Below, piece after piece: positions 51,250 to 59,217 of a DNA stretch of 64,000 nt. The notes under the pieces are model-generated. The model did no database searches, was not told the DNA's origin, and saw nothing but the letters and a program-made list of their open reading frames with translations. The stretch lies in NCBI RefSeq assembly GCF_005848555.1, contig NZ_CP040518.1, positions 2,805,501-2,869,500 of the forward strand. The letters are read 5' to 3'. Source of the stretch: Blautia sp. SC05B48. Lineage in GTDB: Bacteria; Bacillota; Clostridia; Lachnospirales; Lachnospiraceae. A program made the translations under genes and the position numbers. Each line of letters begins with the position of its first letter. Within the stretch, counting starts at the first letter, position 1.

Positions 51250-52761
51250 ATGAGAAGATCAGGTTGGACAAAATGGTTGATCGTGATTCCGGCAATGCTA
51301 GGCATTGTGTTGGTGACCTATGTGCGGTATACAACGGATATCTGGGGATTTGGTGCATTTATCTGCCAGCTGATTGCAATTTTGGAATTGGCTTATGGTC
51401 TGCGAATTGCGATGCTGGCACAGAATAGAAAGAAGTCCTATCGGTTAACACCGGAAGAACGACATGAGTATGCACGGTATTTATATGAGAAGCAATATCA
51501 CCGTTACCCTGCTGTAGCGAATCAGATGCTTTTGGTTATGGCACGGATGAGTGTACTCCTTAACAATTATGAACGGGCTGCACAGGAGCTGGCAGATATT
51601 CGTATAGATAAATTCAATCCAGCACAGTTGAAGTTGTATTATTACCTGAAAGTGGTTACAGCAATGGCAGCAGGAGATGCGACAGGGATTCAAGAGAGCC
51701 AGATGTGTTACGCAGGGATTCCGGATACTAAATGCACATATCCGTCAAAAGCAGAGCTTGCTATGTGGATAGAGCAGAGAGCGGCAGCGCAGATGGCAGA
51801 GGCACTGAAGAAGGCAGTGCCGGATAAAAAAGAGCATCCGATACGGATCAGTATCATTACTTTGGTTCTTGCGTATAGTACCTTCTTCTATGGATTGTGG
51901 TATGGTATAAAACGTGATATGGGATATGAAGTGAGATATCGTTTCGCAGAAATATCGATTACTGTTATTACAATCAGTCTGGCGGTTCTTTTGATCTGGG
52001 GGATCGTGAGTTTATACAGACACAATTGCCAGGCATTATCCATACAATTCGGTAAAAACAAAGTGGCATTGATAATTGTCTATGGAGCTGCTGCGATATT
52101 TGCACTTTTGATTATTGGAATGAGTGGTCTGAGTGTAGTGTTCGGAATGGATGGAACAGAAACGGTGACTGGTTGTGACAGCAAATATACGTATATAACT
52201 GTGCAGGAAGATTATGGTGGTGAACGGAGATACAGAACCAATAATCCATTTGTTATGCAGAGTATGGATGGTCTGTGGTGGTCTTCGGATACAATAGATG
52301 AAGAAGATAATCAAGAAGAGGATACTACAGAATTACCGGATTTGGATACAGAGAATTCAACAGATTCAGAGGATATTCAGAGTGGAAATACCATAGAAGA
52401 TTACGAGACAGAAGGGCAGCATGATGGTCTGACAATTCAAAATGCAATGCTGGCAGTTTATAATTACCTTCAGGAGCAGAATACACTTCAAAATATGGCG
52501 TTCAGTTACACGGCGAATGCAAAGGGAGAAGTCTATGCTGTCGTCAGCGAAACGCAGGAAACAAAGAACGGTAATACGGTAAATGTGAGATACTGTCTGT
52601 ACGATAATGGTTCCAAGACAGATGCAGATGGTAATTCCTGCGAAGAACTGGTGTTAGAAAAAGTATATCCGGATGGCAATTACGAGACCGAATTGGTAGA
52701 TTTTTATCTGGTAAATGCAGATACGATGCAGGTGACAGACGAACAGAAGAATACGTGGTAA
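51250..52761 (+). CDS. multi-pass membrane protein with large extracytoplasmic C-terminal domain
   Basis: The 503-residue protein has two N-terminal membrane helices, a helical cytoplasmic region with TPR-like character (residues 60-185), three more helices (about 195-295), then an acidic linker (DEEDNQEEDTTELPDLDTENSTDSED) and a C-terminal domain with AMLAVYNYLQEQNTLQ and VRYCLYDNGSK. No known family was recognised. It may sense or scaffold at the envelope; that is a guess. Confidence 0.55.
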   Translation: MRRSGWTKWLIVIPAMLGIVLVTYVRYTTDIWGFGAFICQLIAILELAYGLRIAMLAQNRKKSYRLTPEERHEYARYLYEKQYHRYPAVANQMLLVMARMSVLLNNYERAAQELADIRIDKFNPAQLKLYYYLKVVTAMAAGDATGIQESQMCYAGIPDTKCTYPSKAELAMWIEQRAAAQMAEALKKAVPDKKEHPIRISIITLVLAYSTFFYGLWYGIKRDMGYEVRYRFAEISITVITISLAVLLIWGIVSLYRHNCQALSIQFGKNKVALIIVYGAAAIFALLIIGMSGLSVVFGMDGTETVTGCDSKYTYITVQEDYGGERRYRTNNPFVMQSMDGLWWSSDTIDEEDNQEEDTTELPDLDTENSTDSEDIQSGNTIEDYETEGQHDGLTIQNAMLAVYNYLQEQNTLQNMAFSYTANAKGEVYAVVSETQETKNGNTVNVRYCLYDNGSKTDADGNSCEELVLEKVYPDGNYETELVDFYLVNADTMQVTDEQKNTW

Positions 52762-52814
52762 AATAAATTCTGGGGAAGTAGGTGCATTGTATGACAATGA
52801 GAGAAAAAATAAAA

Positions 52815-53037
52815 CTATTATCGTAAATGTTTCAAGCGGACTGGGTTCTTTTGGAAGTATGCAAAAGGACTCCAAGACATAAGAGGTGAACTGCGCTGAT
52901 CCAGGTGCCACGGCAACAGATTTGAATGTCGACGGAGGAAAGCAAACAGTACAGGCGCAATCGTAAAACTTGCAATGATTGATAAAACCGGACTAACAGT
53001 AACTTTTATTAGTCGATTTGGAAATATGCCTTGGTAA
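52815..53037 (+). pseudogene. decayed short-chain dehydrogenase
   Basis: Fragments in different frames read TIIVNVSSGLGSFGSM, VNCADPGATATDL, then GAIVKLAMIDKTGLTVTFISRFGNMPW, which are the serine-motif, post-YxxxK and C-terminal parts of an SDR. Frameshifts and missing pieces show it is dead. It fills the gap 52762-53083. Confidence 0.6.
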
Positions 53038-53083
53038 TCAACAATTCCGGTTTTACTGACTAAGAAAATGAGGAGGATTCATA

Positions 53084-53308
53084 ATGAGTGAGAAAACAGA
53101 GATTACTTTTATGCAAACAAGACTAATCCGGCTTGCTTCAGAAGAGTGGCATTTACCTGTTGAACAGATTATCCACTTGTTTAAAGAAGCCGATGTTCTT
53201 GGATATATAGAAAAATGCTATGGGATTTTTCATTGTGAAGGCGATGAAGCTGTGCTTGAAGATATTACTGAATTTTTGCAAAGAAAGGGGATAGAGATTA
53301 GTGCTTGA
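53084..53308 (+). CDS. DUF3791-like protein, gene 1 of a putative toxin module
   Basis: The 74-residue helical protein (FMQTRLIRLASEEWHLPVEQIIHLFKEADVLGYIEKCYGIFHCEGDEAVLEDITEFLQRKG) starts at ATG 53084 after GAGGAGG. It matches the DUF3791 type (from memory), usually encoded just before a DUF3990 gene. It overlaps that gene by eight bases. An antitoxin or chaperone role is likely but inferred from arrangement. Confidence 0.65.
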   Translation: MSEKTEITFMQTRLIRLASEEWHLPVEQIIHLFKEADVLGYIEKCYGIFHCEGDEAVLEDITEFLQRKGIEISA

Positions 53309-53867
53309 GTTAAAAGATGGATTTGTTCTCTATCATGGAAGTTATTGTGAAGTAAAAGAGCCAGATCTTGCCAAATGTGCAAAGAGAAAAGATTTTGGAC
53401 AGGGATTTTATTTAACCACATCAAAGGAACAGGAAGAAAGTTTTCTGAGAACCTCAATAGCCAAAGCCATCGCAACCGGAACAATTGAAGAGGGGCAGAA
53501 GTTTGGATATATTTCAACTTTTGAATTCAAACTTTCAGAAAATCTTGAAACGCATATTTTTGAAAATGCAGATGTGGACTGGTTACATTGTATCGCCGCT
53601 CACCGAAAGAAAAAAATGTTTATTGAGGTTGAACGTGAAATGGCAAAATATGATATCATTGCAGGAAAGATTGCGGATGATGCAACAAACGCTACTCTTA
53701 CCGCTTATCTTGCGGGTGCTTTTGGGACTGCAGGTGATAAAGTAGCAGACGATTTCTGTATCAGACAGTTGCTGCCGAATAAATTGAAAGATCAATACTG
53801 CTTTAAAACTGAGGCAGCTATTGAGTGTCTGAAATTTGTGAAAGGTGAGAAGATATGGCTGAAGTAA
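53301..53867 (+). CDS. DUF3990-type putative ADP-ribosyltransferase
   Basis: The 188-residue protein begins LKDGFVLYHGSYCEVKEPDLAKC and has DFGQGFYLTTSKEQ. His12 in YHGS and Tyr37 in GFYLT fit the first two positions of the H-Y-E motif of diphtheria-toxin-like ADP-ribosyltransferases. A later acidic residue (for example in FIEVEREMAKYD) could complete it. TTG 53301 is the start, overlapping the gene before. Likely a toxin that modifies a cell target. Confidence 0.65.
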   Translation: MLELKDGFVLYHGSYCEVKEPDLAKCAKRKDFGQGFYLTTSKEQEESFLRTSIAKAIATGTIEEGQKFGYISTFEFKLSENLETHIFENADVDWLHCIAAHRKKKMFIEVEREMAKYDIIAGKIADDATNATLTAYLAGAFGTAGDKVADDFCIRQLLPNKLKDQYCFKTEAAIECLKFVKGEKIWLK

Positions 53868-54085
53868 CAATTCCAAAGGAAAAAATGAATTATACAATCG
53901 ACCTTCTGATCACTATGGTGACAGATGAAATCGCAGAAGAGACAGGCAAGGACAGAAACGAGGTATTGACAGATTTTTTGTGTTCAAAGACAGGAAAAGC
54001 ACTGTATGATGAGAAGACAAAGCTGTGGTGCACTGGTCCGGCATATATAGCTGAACTGTATATGGAAGAATTAAAGAAATCCTGA
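53855..54085 (+). CDS. small helical protein, gene 3 of the putative toxin module
   Basis: ATG 53855 overlaps the end of the transferase gene by 13 bases. The 76-residue protein (YTIDLLITMVTDEIAEETGKDRNEVLTDFLCSKTGKALYDEKTKLWCTGPAYIAELYMEEL) is acidic and helical, similar in size to DUF3791. Tight overlap on both sides suggests that the three proteins are made together, with one or both small ones as antitoxin. Confidence 0.55.
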   Translation: MAEVTIPKEKMNYTIDLLITMVTDEIAEETGKDRNEVLTDFLCSKTGKALYDEKTKLWCTGPAYIAELYMEELKKS

Positions 54086-54168
54086 TATGGGATGTGAGTT
54101 TAAATTTATACGACAATGGTGACAAAGACTTTCATTCCAAGGAGCAACAATTAAATATTTCAAAAACG

Positions 54169-54214
54169 CTGAGGTCAGCATTTCCTAATCACAGGACAAC
54201 GACCTCAGTTTTTT
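54169..54214 (+). terminator. terminator of the toxin module
   Basis: CTGAGGTC (54169-54176) pairs with GACCTCAG (54201-54208), followed by TTTTTT. Confidence 0.65.
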
Positions 54215-54285
54215 ATACCCAGGAATCGGCATTCATGAATAAGCCGGTTCTTTTTGTTTACAGAAAAAAGAAGGAGTACAAGAAA

Positions 54286-54651
54286 ATGAGCAGAGCAAAA
54301 AATCCAAAGTATGAATCCATGTCATTGGAGGAACTGAAGGCCAACATGGAAAAGAGCAGACAGGAACTGGAGGCAGCAATTCACCACAAAAACATTCTGG
54401 AGCAGCGGAAGAAGCTGGTAGAACGCAGGGAACGTTCCCACCGGCTGATTGTCAAAGGGGCAGAGTTTGAGAAAGTATTTCCGCTGTCCAGAGATCTGGA
54501 ACAGGAAGACGTCCAGGACATGATGAATCAACTGCAGAACAGCAGTTACAACAAGAGTATTGTGCGGCAGGCTCATATAGCCGCCTTACACAAAGATCAA
54601 CAGCAGATTGCAGAAGCAGTAAAAAAGACAGAGAAGGGAGATGACAGTTAA
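54286..54651 (+). CDS. DUF3847-type small protein before the relaxase
   Basis: ATG 54286 follows AAGGAG. The 121-residue basic coiled-coil protein (SLEELKANMEKSRQELEAAIHHKNILEQRKKLVERRERSHRLIVKGAEFEKVFPL) resembles the product at 33441. It overlaps the relaxase start by one base (TTAATGG), which supports a relaxosome role. Confidence 0.75.
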   Translation: MSRAKNPKYESMSLEELKANMEKSRQELEAAIHHKNILEQRKKLVERRERSHRLIVKGAEFEKVFPLSRDLEQEDVQDMMNQLQNSSYNKSIVRQAHIAALHKDQQQIAEAVKKTEKGDDS

Positions 54652-56378
54652 TGGCACTGTATCATTTTTCAGTAAGGAATGTATCCAGAGGGAAAGGGCA
54701 GATGGTGGTCGCTTCCGCAGCCTATATTTCCGGGCAGAGGATTTTTGACAGTTATTACAACAAGATACACGATTATACGAGCAAGTCAGGTGTGATATTT
54801 ACAGAAATCCTGACACCGGAGTATGTGCCAGAGCGTCTGACTGACAGGGAAACACTCTGGAACGAGGTGGAGCATGTGGAACGGAACAACAAGGCACAGC
54901 TTGCCTATTCGTTTGACATTGCACTGCAGAATGAATTGACACTTGAGGAAAATATCAGACTGGCAAAAGAGTTCTGCCAGGAGCAGTTTGTGGCACGTGG
55001 CATGATCGTGGATCTGGCAGTCCATGAGGGAAAAGCGGAAAATGAAGAAGAACCGGATAATCCCCATTTCCATGTGCTTGTCCCAATCCGTCCTTTTACA
55101 GAGGAAGGAATCTGGGGCAATAAGCAGAGAAGGGAATATATTCTTGATGAGGATGGAAACCGGGTGAAGGATGCCAAAGGAAAAGATATGTTCAATGCTG
55201 TTTCTACTACCGGATGGAATGATCCGGAGCTTTTAAAAGAATGGCGGCGGGCATGGACAGAGAAAGTAAATGGGAAATTCAGGGAGTGCCACATGGCATC
55301 CAGAATCGACCACCGTTCCTACAAAGAACAGGGGATTGACCTGATCCCGACCATCCATGAGGGATATGAAGTCCGGGCAATGGAGAAAAAGGGAATCAAA
55401 ACGGTGATCGGAGAATTGAACCGGGCAATCCGGCAGTTTAACCAGATGTTTATTTCTCTGAAAGAATCCATTCAGTGGATGAAGACAGCTTATGAGGAAA
55501 TGAAAGCAGAGCTGGATCGCAGGCAGAACCCGACACTGCTGGAAAGCCTGCAGGATTATTATGATAAAAAGACACAGGGCAGACCACCACTTCCCAATTT
55601 TTATGCGGAGATGAAACAGAGAGGTAAGAATCTCTCCAATTTACAGGAGTTTGCAAAATCCATCAGTTATCTTCAGACACATCAGATAGAAACGATGGAT
55701 GACTTGCAGGAACGGATTGAGGAACTGAACGGTGTTGTTTCTGTCAGTAAAAAAGAAATTTCTGAAAAGCGGAAACAGTTAAAGGAACTTGAGAATCTGG
55801 AAAAGATGGCAGAGGTAATAAAAACAAATCAGCCATTGATTGATGAGTATAACCATTTCTATTTTCAGAAAAGACGGGAGAGATATTATCAGCAGCATAA
55901 AAAAGAAATCAATTATTACCGCAAATGTGAACGGGAACTGAAACAACATCTGGATAAAAATGGAAAAGTGCCAACTGCCAGATGGAAACGGGAGAAAGAA
56001 GAACTTCAGGCGGGGATCGAAGAGCTGAAAGCAGATAATCAGCCGTACCAGGAGGAACTAACTTTTGTGAAAAAGGTACAGAGCTGTGCGGATATTGCCA
56101 GACGTGACCGGGAAATGGCAGAAGCAGATACTTCCGGGCGTTCAGAAGAAAAAAGGGAGAAGCAGGTGAAGTTCCCGACATTTTACACAGTTCAGGCGAA
56201 AGAGATTCTTGAAGAAAACGGGAAAGCAGAGCAACAGCCGTTGAACCAGTCGGAGCAGAATCCAGAAAAGAAGACCTCTCTTCTGAGAAAACTGGATGAA
56301 AAAAAGAAAGAGTGTGCAGAGCGTGATGCAAAACAACAGGCAGTGAAGAAAAAGCGAAACTATGACATGAGTTTATAA
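54651..56378 (+). CDS. MobA/MobL-family relaxase of IME-B
   Basis: The 575-residue protein has FSVRNVSRGKGQMVVASAAYISG at the start, HDYTSKSGVIFTEI, and the HUH motif in NPHFHVLVPIRP. Residues 250-575 are a long coiled coil with charged repeats. It should nick the oriT at 49258, although 5.4 kb of cargo now separates them. It differs clearly from the IME-A relaxase, so the two may not cross-react. Confidence 0.93.
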   Translation: MALYHFSVRNVSRGKGQMVVASAAYISGQRIFDSYYNKIHDYTSKSGVIFTEILTPEYVPERLTDRETLWNEVEHVERNNKAQLAYSFDIALQNELTLEENIRLAKEFCQEQFVARGMIVDLAVHEGKAENEEEPDNPHFHVLVPIRPFTEEGIWGNKQRREYILDEDGNRVKDAKGKDMFNAVSTTGWNDPELLKEWRRAWTEKVNGKFRECHMASRIDHRSYKEQGIDLIPTIHEGYEVRAMEKKGIKTVIGELNRAIRQFNQMFISLKESIQWMKTAYEEMKAELDRRQNPTLLESLQDYYDKKTQGRPPLPNFYAEMKQRGKNLSNLQEFAKSISYLQTHQIETMDDLQERIEELNGVVSVSKKEISEKRKQLKELENLEKMAEVIKTNQPLIDEYNHFYFQKRRERYYQQHKKEINYYRKCERELKQHLDKNGKVPTARWKREKEELQAGIEELKADNQPYQEELTFVKKVQSCADIARRDREMAEADTSGRSEEKREKQVKFPTFYTVQAKEILEENGKAEQQPLNQSEQNPEKKTSLLRKLDEKKKECAERDAKQQAVKKKRNYDMSL

Positions 56379-56407
56379 CAGTCTGTCAGCAGGACAGACG
56401 GGAAAGG

Positions 56408-58324
56408 ATGAGCAAAATGCAGTATACAGAAGAACAAATTATAAGAGCAAATCAGACAGATCTTGTTTCTTTTCTGAGCGCACAGGGAGAACAACTAGGG
56501 AAAAGCGGAAAGGAATACCGTTGGAAAAAGCATGACAGTGTAACGGTATCCGGAAACCGGTGGTACAGGCACAGTCAGGGGAGGGGTGGCTATCCGGTGG
56601 ATTTTGTGATGGAATTTTACAATGCCACATTTCCGGAAGCTGTCAAGATGCTAACCGGGGAGGAAGGCGAAGGCAGGAACAGTACCTGCCCCGCCCCGTC
56701 CCCTGACTTCCGATTACCAGAGAAAGAGGAAAATAATGATAGAATCATCAGATATCTGACAGAAAACAGAGGGATTGAAAAGAATATGGTGGAGGAATGG
56801 ATCGGCAGTGGGGATATTTATGAAGAAAAGAAGCACCATAATGTGGTGTTTGTTGGCAGAGATGCAGACGGTATTCCAAGATATGCCCATTGCAGGGGAA
56901 CTGGTGAAACAAAATACCGGGGAGATGTGGCTGAATCTGATAAATCTTACGGATTCTGTCACAGAGGGACGGATAATCAGTTGTTTGTGTTTGAAGCAGC
57001 CATTGATCTGCTTTCTTTTATCCAATTATTTCCCAAAGACTGGAAAAAGCGGAGCTACCTGAGTCTGGGTGGCATTTCCAGTGCGGCACTGATGGCTTTT
57101 CTTTCTGAACGCCCTCAGATTACTTCGGTTTTCCTGTGCCTGGATAATGACCATGCAGGGAATGAAGCCAGTGAGAAATTGGCAATAGAAATCCCGGACG
57201 GATACAGTGTCATCCGTCTGAAACCGTCCCGAAAGGACTGGAATGAAATCCTCTGTGATAAAAATGCAGACAGGAAGAAATCAATCATTGAAACAGTTAC
57301 AATGAAAGTACCGGAGAAGGAAGAACTGGTGCCGATGTTGTGTTATGAAGACATTGAACAGACCAGTGTAGAATGGCTGTGGTTTCCCTATCTGCCATTT
57401 GGAAAACTGACGATTATTCAGGGCAATCCAGGAGAGGGAAAAACTTATTTTGCCATGATGCTGACCGCAGCCTGCACGAACCGTAAGACTTTCCCGAACA
57501 TGGAAGAGATTGAACCTTTTAATGTGATCTATCAGACTGCAGAAGACGGTATGGGAGATACGATTAAGCCGAGGCTGGTGGAAGCAGGAGCAGACCTGAG
57601 TCGGGTGATGGTCATTGATGATACAGAGGAAGCATTGACGTTATCCGATGACCGTATTGAAAAAGCAATCCGTCAGAATCAGGTCAGACTTTTAATCATT
57701 GATCCGGTACAGGCTTTTATCGGTGCCGATGTGGATATGAACCGGGCAAATGAAGTCCGTCCGGTATTCCGGAAACTGGGAATGATCGCTGAAAAGACCG
57801 GTTGTGCGATTGTGCTGATCGGACATCTGAATAAATCTTCAGGGACACAGAGTACTTACCGGGGACTTGGTTCTATTGATATCATGGCGGCGGTGAGAAG
57901 CCTGCTTTTTATCGGGAAAGTAAAGAAAGACCCGACAACAAGAGTACTGATCCATGAGAAAAGTTCTCTTGCACCTCCAGGTGAGACGATGGCATTTAAA
58001 CTTGGAGATGAAGAAGGATTCCGCTGGGTGGGAGCTTATGAGATTTCCGCAGATGATCTTCTGGACGGAAAGGAAGGAAAGCCGACAGAAACAAAACTGC
58101 AACGGGGAACGAAACTGATCTATGAACTGCTTGCAGACGGAAATGCAGTCACAATCCGGGAACTGGATGAAAAGGCAAAAGCACAGGGAATCTCCCAGAG
58201 AACCATGCGAGAAGCCAGAAGCCGGATGAAAGAAGAACTGGATTATCGGATGAATGAAAAGCAGGAAAATACCATTCGATTAAAAAAACAAGGGAGAATG
58301 GGTGACGGCAGAATTTTGGAGTGA
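56408..58324 (+). CDS. primase/helicase: DUF3991-like, TOPRIM and RecA-like ATPase domains
   Basis: The 638-residue protein has three parts. Residues 1-110 include a zinc-less CHC2-like primase start (LVSFLSAQGEQLGKSGKEYRWKKHDSVTVSGNRWYRHSQGRGGYPVDFV). Residues 190-280 form a TOPRIM fold (FEAAIDLLSF, LCLDNDHAGNEA). Residues 330-560 are a RepA-type hexameric helicase (IIQGNPGEGKTYF, LLIIDPVQAFIG, IGHLNKS). It likely primes and unwinds DNA in replication of IME-B after excision. ATG 56417 is an alternative start. Confidence 0.88.
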   Translation: MSKMQYTEEQIIRANQTDLVSFLSAQGEQLGKSGKEYRWKKHDSVTVSGNRWYRHSQGRGGYPVDFVMEFYNATFPEAVKMLTGEEGEGRNSTCPAPSPDFRLPEKEENNDRIIRYLTENRGIEKNMVEEWIGSGDIYEEKKHHNVVFVGRDADGIPRYAHCRGTGETKYRGDVAESDKSYGFCHRGTDNQLFVFEAAIDLLSFIQLFPKDWKKRSYLSLGGISSAALMAFLSERPQITSVFLCLDNDHAGNEASEKLAIEIPDGYSVIRLKPSRKDWNEILCDKNADRKKSIIETVTMKVPEKEELVPMLCYEDIEQTSVEWLWFPYLPFGKLTIIQGNPGEGKTYFAMMLTAACTNRKTFPNMEEIEPFNVIYQTAEDGMGDTIKPRLVEAGADLSRVMVIDDTEEALTLSDDRIEKAIRQNQVRLLIIDPVQAFIGADVDMNRANEVRPVFRKLGMIAEKTGCAIVLIGHLNKSSGTQSTYRGLGSIDIMAAVRSLLFIGKVKKDPTTRVLIHEKSSLAPPGETMAFKLGDEEGFRWVGAYEISADDLLDGKEGKPTETKLQRGTKLIYELLADGNAVTIRELDEKAKAQGISQRTMREARSRMKEELDYRMNEKQENTIRLKKQGRMGDGRILE

Positions 58325-58588
58325 ACGGCAGGCTTTATAGATACCCTATCTGCCGTCTGCCGTCTGCCGGTGCAAGGCAATCAAACGGAAATAGCAGGTA
58401 TCCATACAGAATAAGGATTGCTGTGAATCTGGAACAAAAATGAATTGTAATATGGCGGATATAATGGTATGATTATCCGGTAACAGCAATGTTACGGGGA
58501 AGCACCTGTGACAGGGTGTGGCTGCCTCCTGATATTTACAGACCGGAGCCTTTCGGGGTTCTGAGATGAAAGAAAGGAGGTGCGTGAT
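58325..58588 (+). other. non-coding region before the holin-like peptide
   Basis: The start holds repeated CTGCCGT strings (58346-58370) that can pair with the ACGGCAGG at 58324. Further on is a hairpin with GCACCTGTGACAGGGTG and another around GACCGGAGCC..GGGGTTC. No gene is seen; it is probably the leader of the peptide gene. Confidence 0.4.
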
Positions 58589-58705
58589 ATGACAGCTTAT
58601 GAGATTATCTCAATATTCTTAGGCGTACTCAGTTTACTGATCGCTTTTGGTAGCCTGTTAATTGCGATTATTGCCTTTCTTGATCGGAAGAACAAGAGGA
58701 AATAA
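58589..58705 (+). CDS. putative holin-like toxin peptide (type I toxin candidate)
   Basis: ATG 58589 follows AAAGGAGG. The 38-residue peptide is one hydrophobic helix (YEIISIFLGVLSLLIAFGSLLIAIIAFL) ending in a basic DRKNKRK tail, the form of holin-like type I toxins of Firmicutes. These insert in the membrane and are held off by an antisense RNA. Several hairpins and terminators follow (58711-58882), where such an RNA could be encoded. Confidence 0.75.
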   Translation: MTAYEIISIFLGVLSLLIAFGSLLIAIIAFLDRKNKRK

Positions 58706-58710
58706 AAATG

Positions 58711-58882
58711 CCTATCCTGTCTGCCAACAGGATAGGCGGTGGTCGTAAGACCATTTAGTCAACTCAGGCGGCATCCACTTTGGAGTGGGTGCTTTTCCTA
58801 TAACAAATGTACCACACATTCCTCTTGTTTTCAATGGGAAAATTAAAATATGCAGTTCATCTGACAGGGATTTATCCCTGTC
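58711..58882. other. cluster of hairpins downstream of the toxin peptide
   Basis: Stems in order: CCTATCCTGT/ACAGGATAGG (58711-58736), GGTC/GACC (58741-58752), GCATCCACT/AGTGGGTGC with T run (58771-58797), GACAGGGAT/ATCCCTGTC (58863-58882). They are candidates for the mRNA terminator and an opposing antisense RNA gene. Confidence 0.45.
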
Positions 58883-58946
58883 TTTATTATATCCCCAATT
58901 TCTGAAATGTTAATACAAAAATTTTAATATATGTAACCAACAGTCT

Positions 58947-58988
58947 GGGCAGTTAATCTGTAAAAATGGATTAGCTGCTCTTTTTTTG
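58947..58988 (+). terminator. rho-independent terminator
   Basis: GGCAGTTAATC pairs with GATTAGCTGC with one bulge, then a run of seven or more T residues, just before the next ribosome site. Confidence 0.65.
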
Positions 58989-59008
58989 CAAAAAATGGAG
59001 GTTTTACA

Positions 59009-59191
59009 ATGGCAGTGAAGAAGAAAATTATCAACATCAGAGTATATTTTGACGGTGATCAGGACGCAAAAGAAGTGTTTGCAGAGGTGATCGCACAGAA
59101 AATACGTGACACGAAAACAAAAGATAAACTTGCAATAATGAAAGATAAGCAGTATAATGATTATGAGTTCAGTAATCTGAAATCTGCGTAG
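59009..59191 (+). CDS. small hypothetical protein before the IME-B recombinase
   Basis: ATG 59009 follows GGAGG. The 60-residue protein (KKKIINIRVYFDGDQDAKEVFAEVIAQKIRDTKTKDKL) has a beta-alpha look and basic charge. It lies 26 bases before the recombinase and may help direct integration or excision, like TnpW, but there is no clear similarity. Confidence 0.5.
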   Translation: MAVKKKIINIRVYFDGDQDAKEVFAEVIAQKIRDTKTKDKLAIMKDKQYNDYEFSNLKSA

Positions 59192-59217
59192 GATGTGCAA
59201 AGTAACGGAGGTATCAG

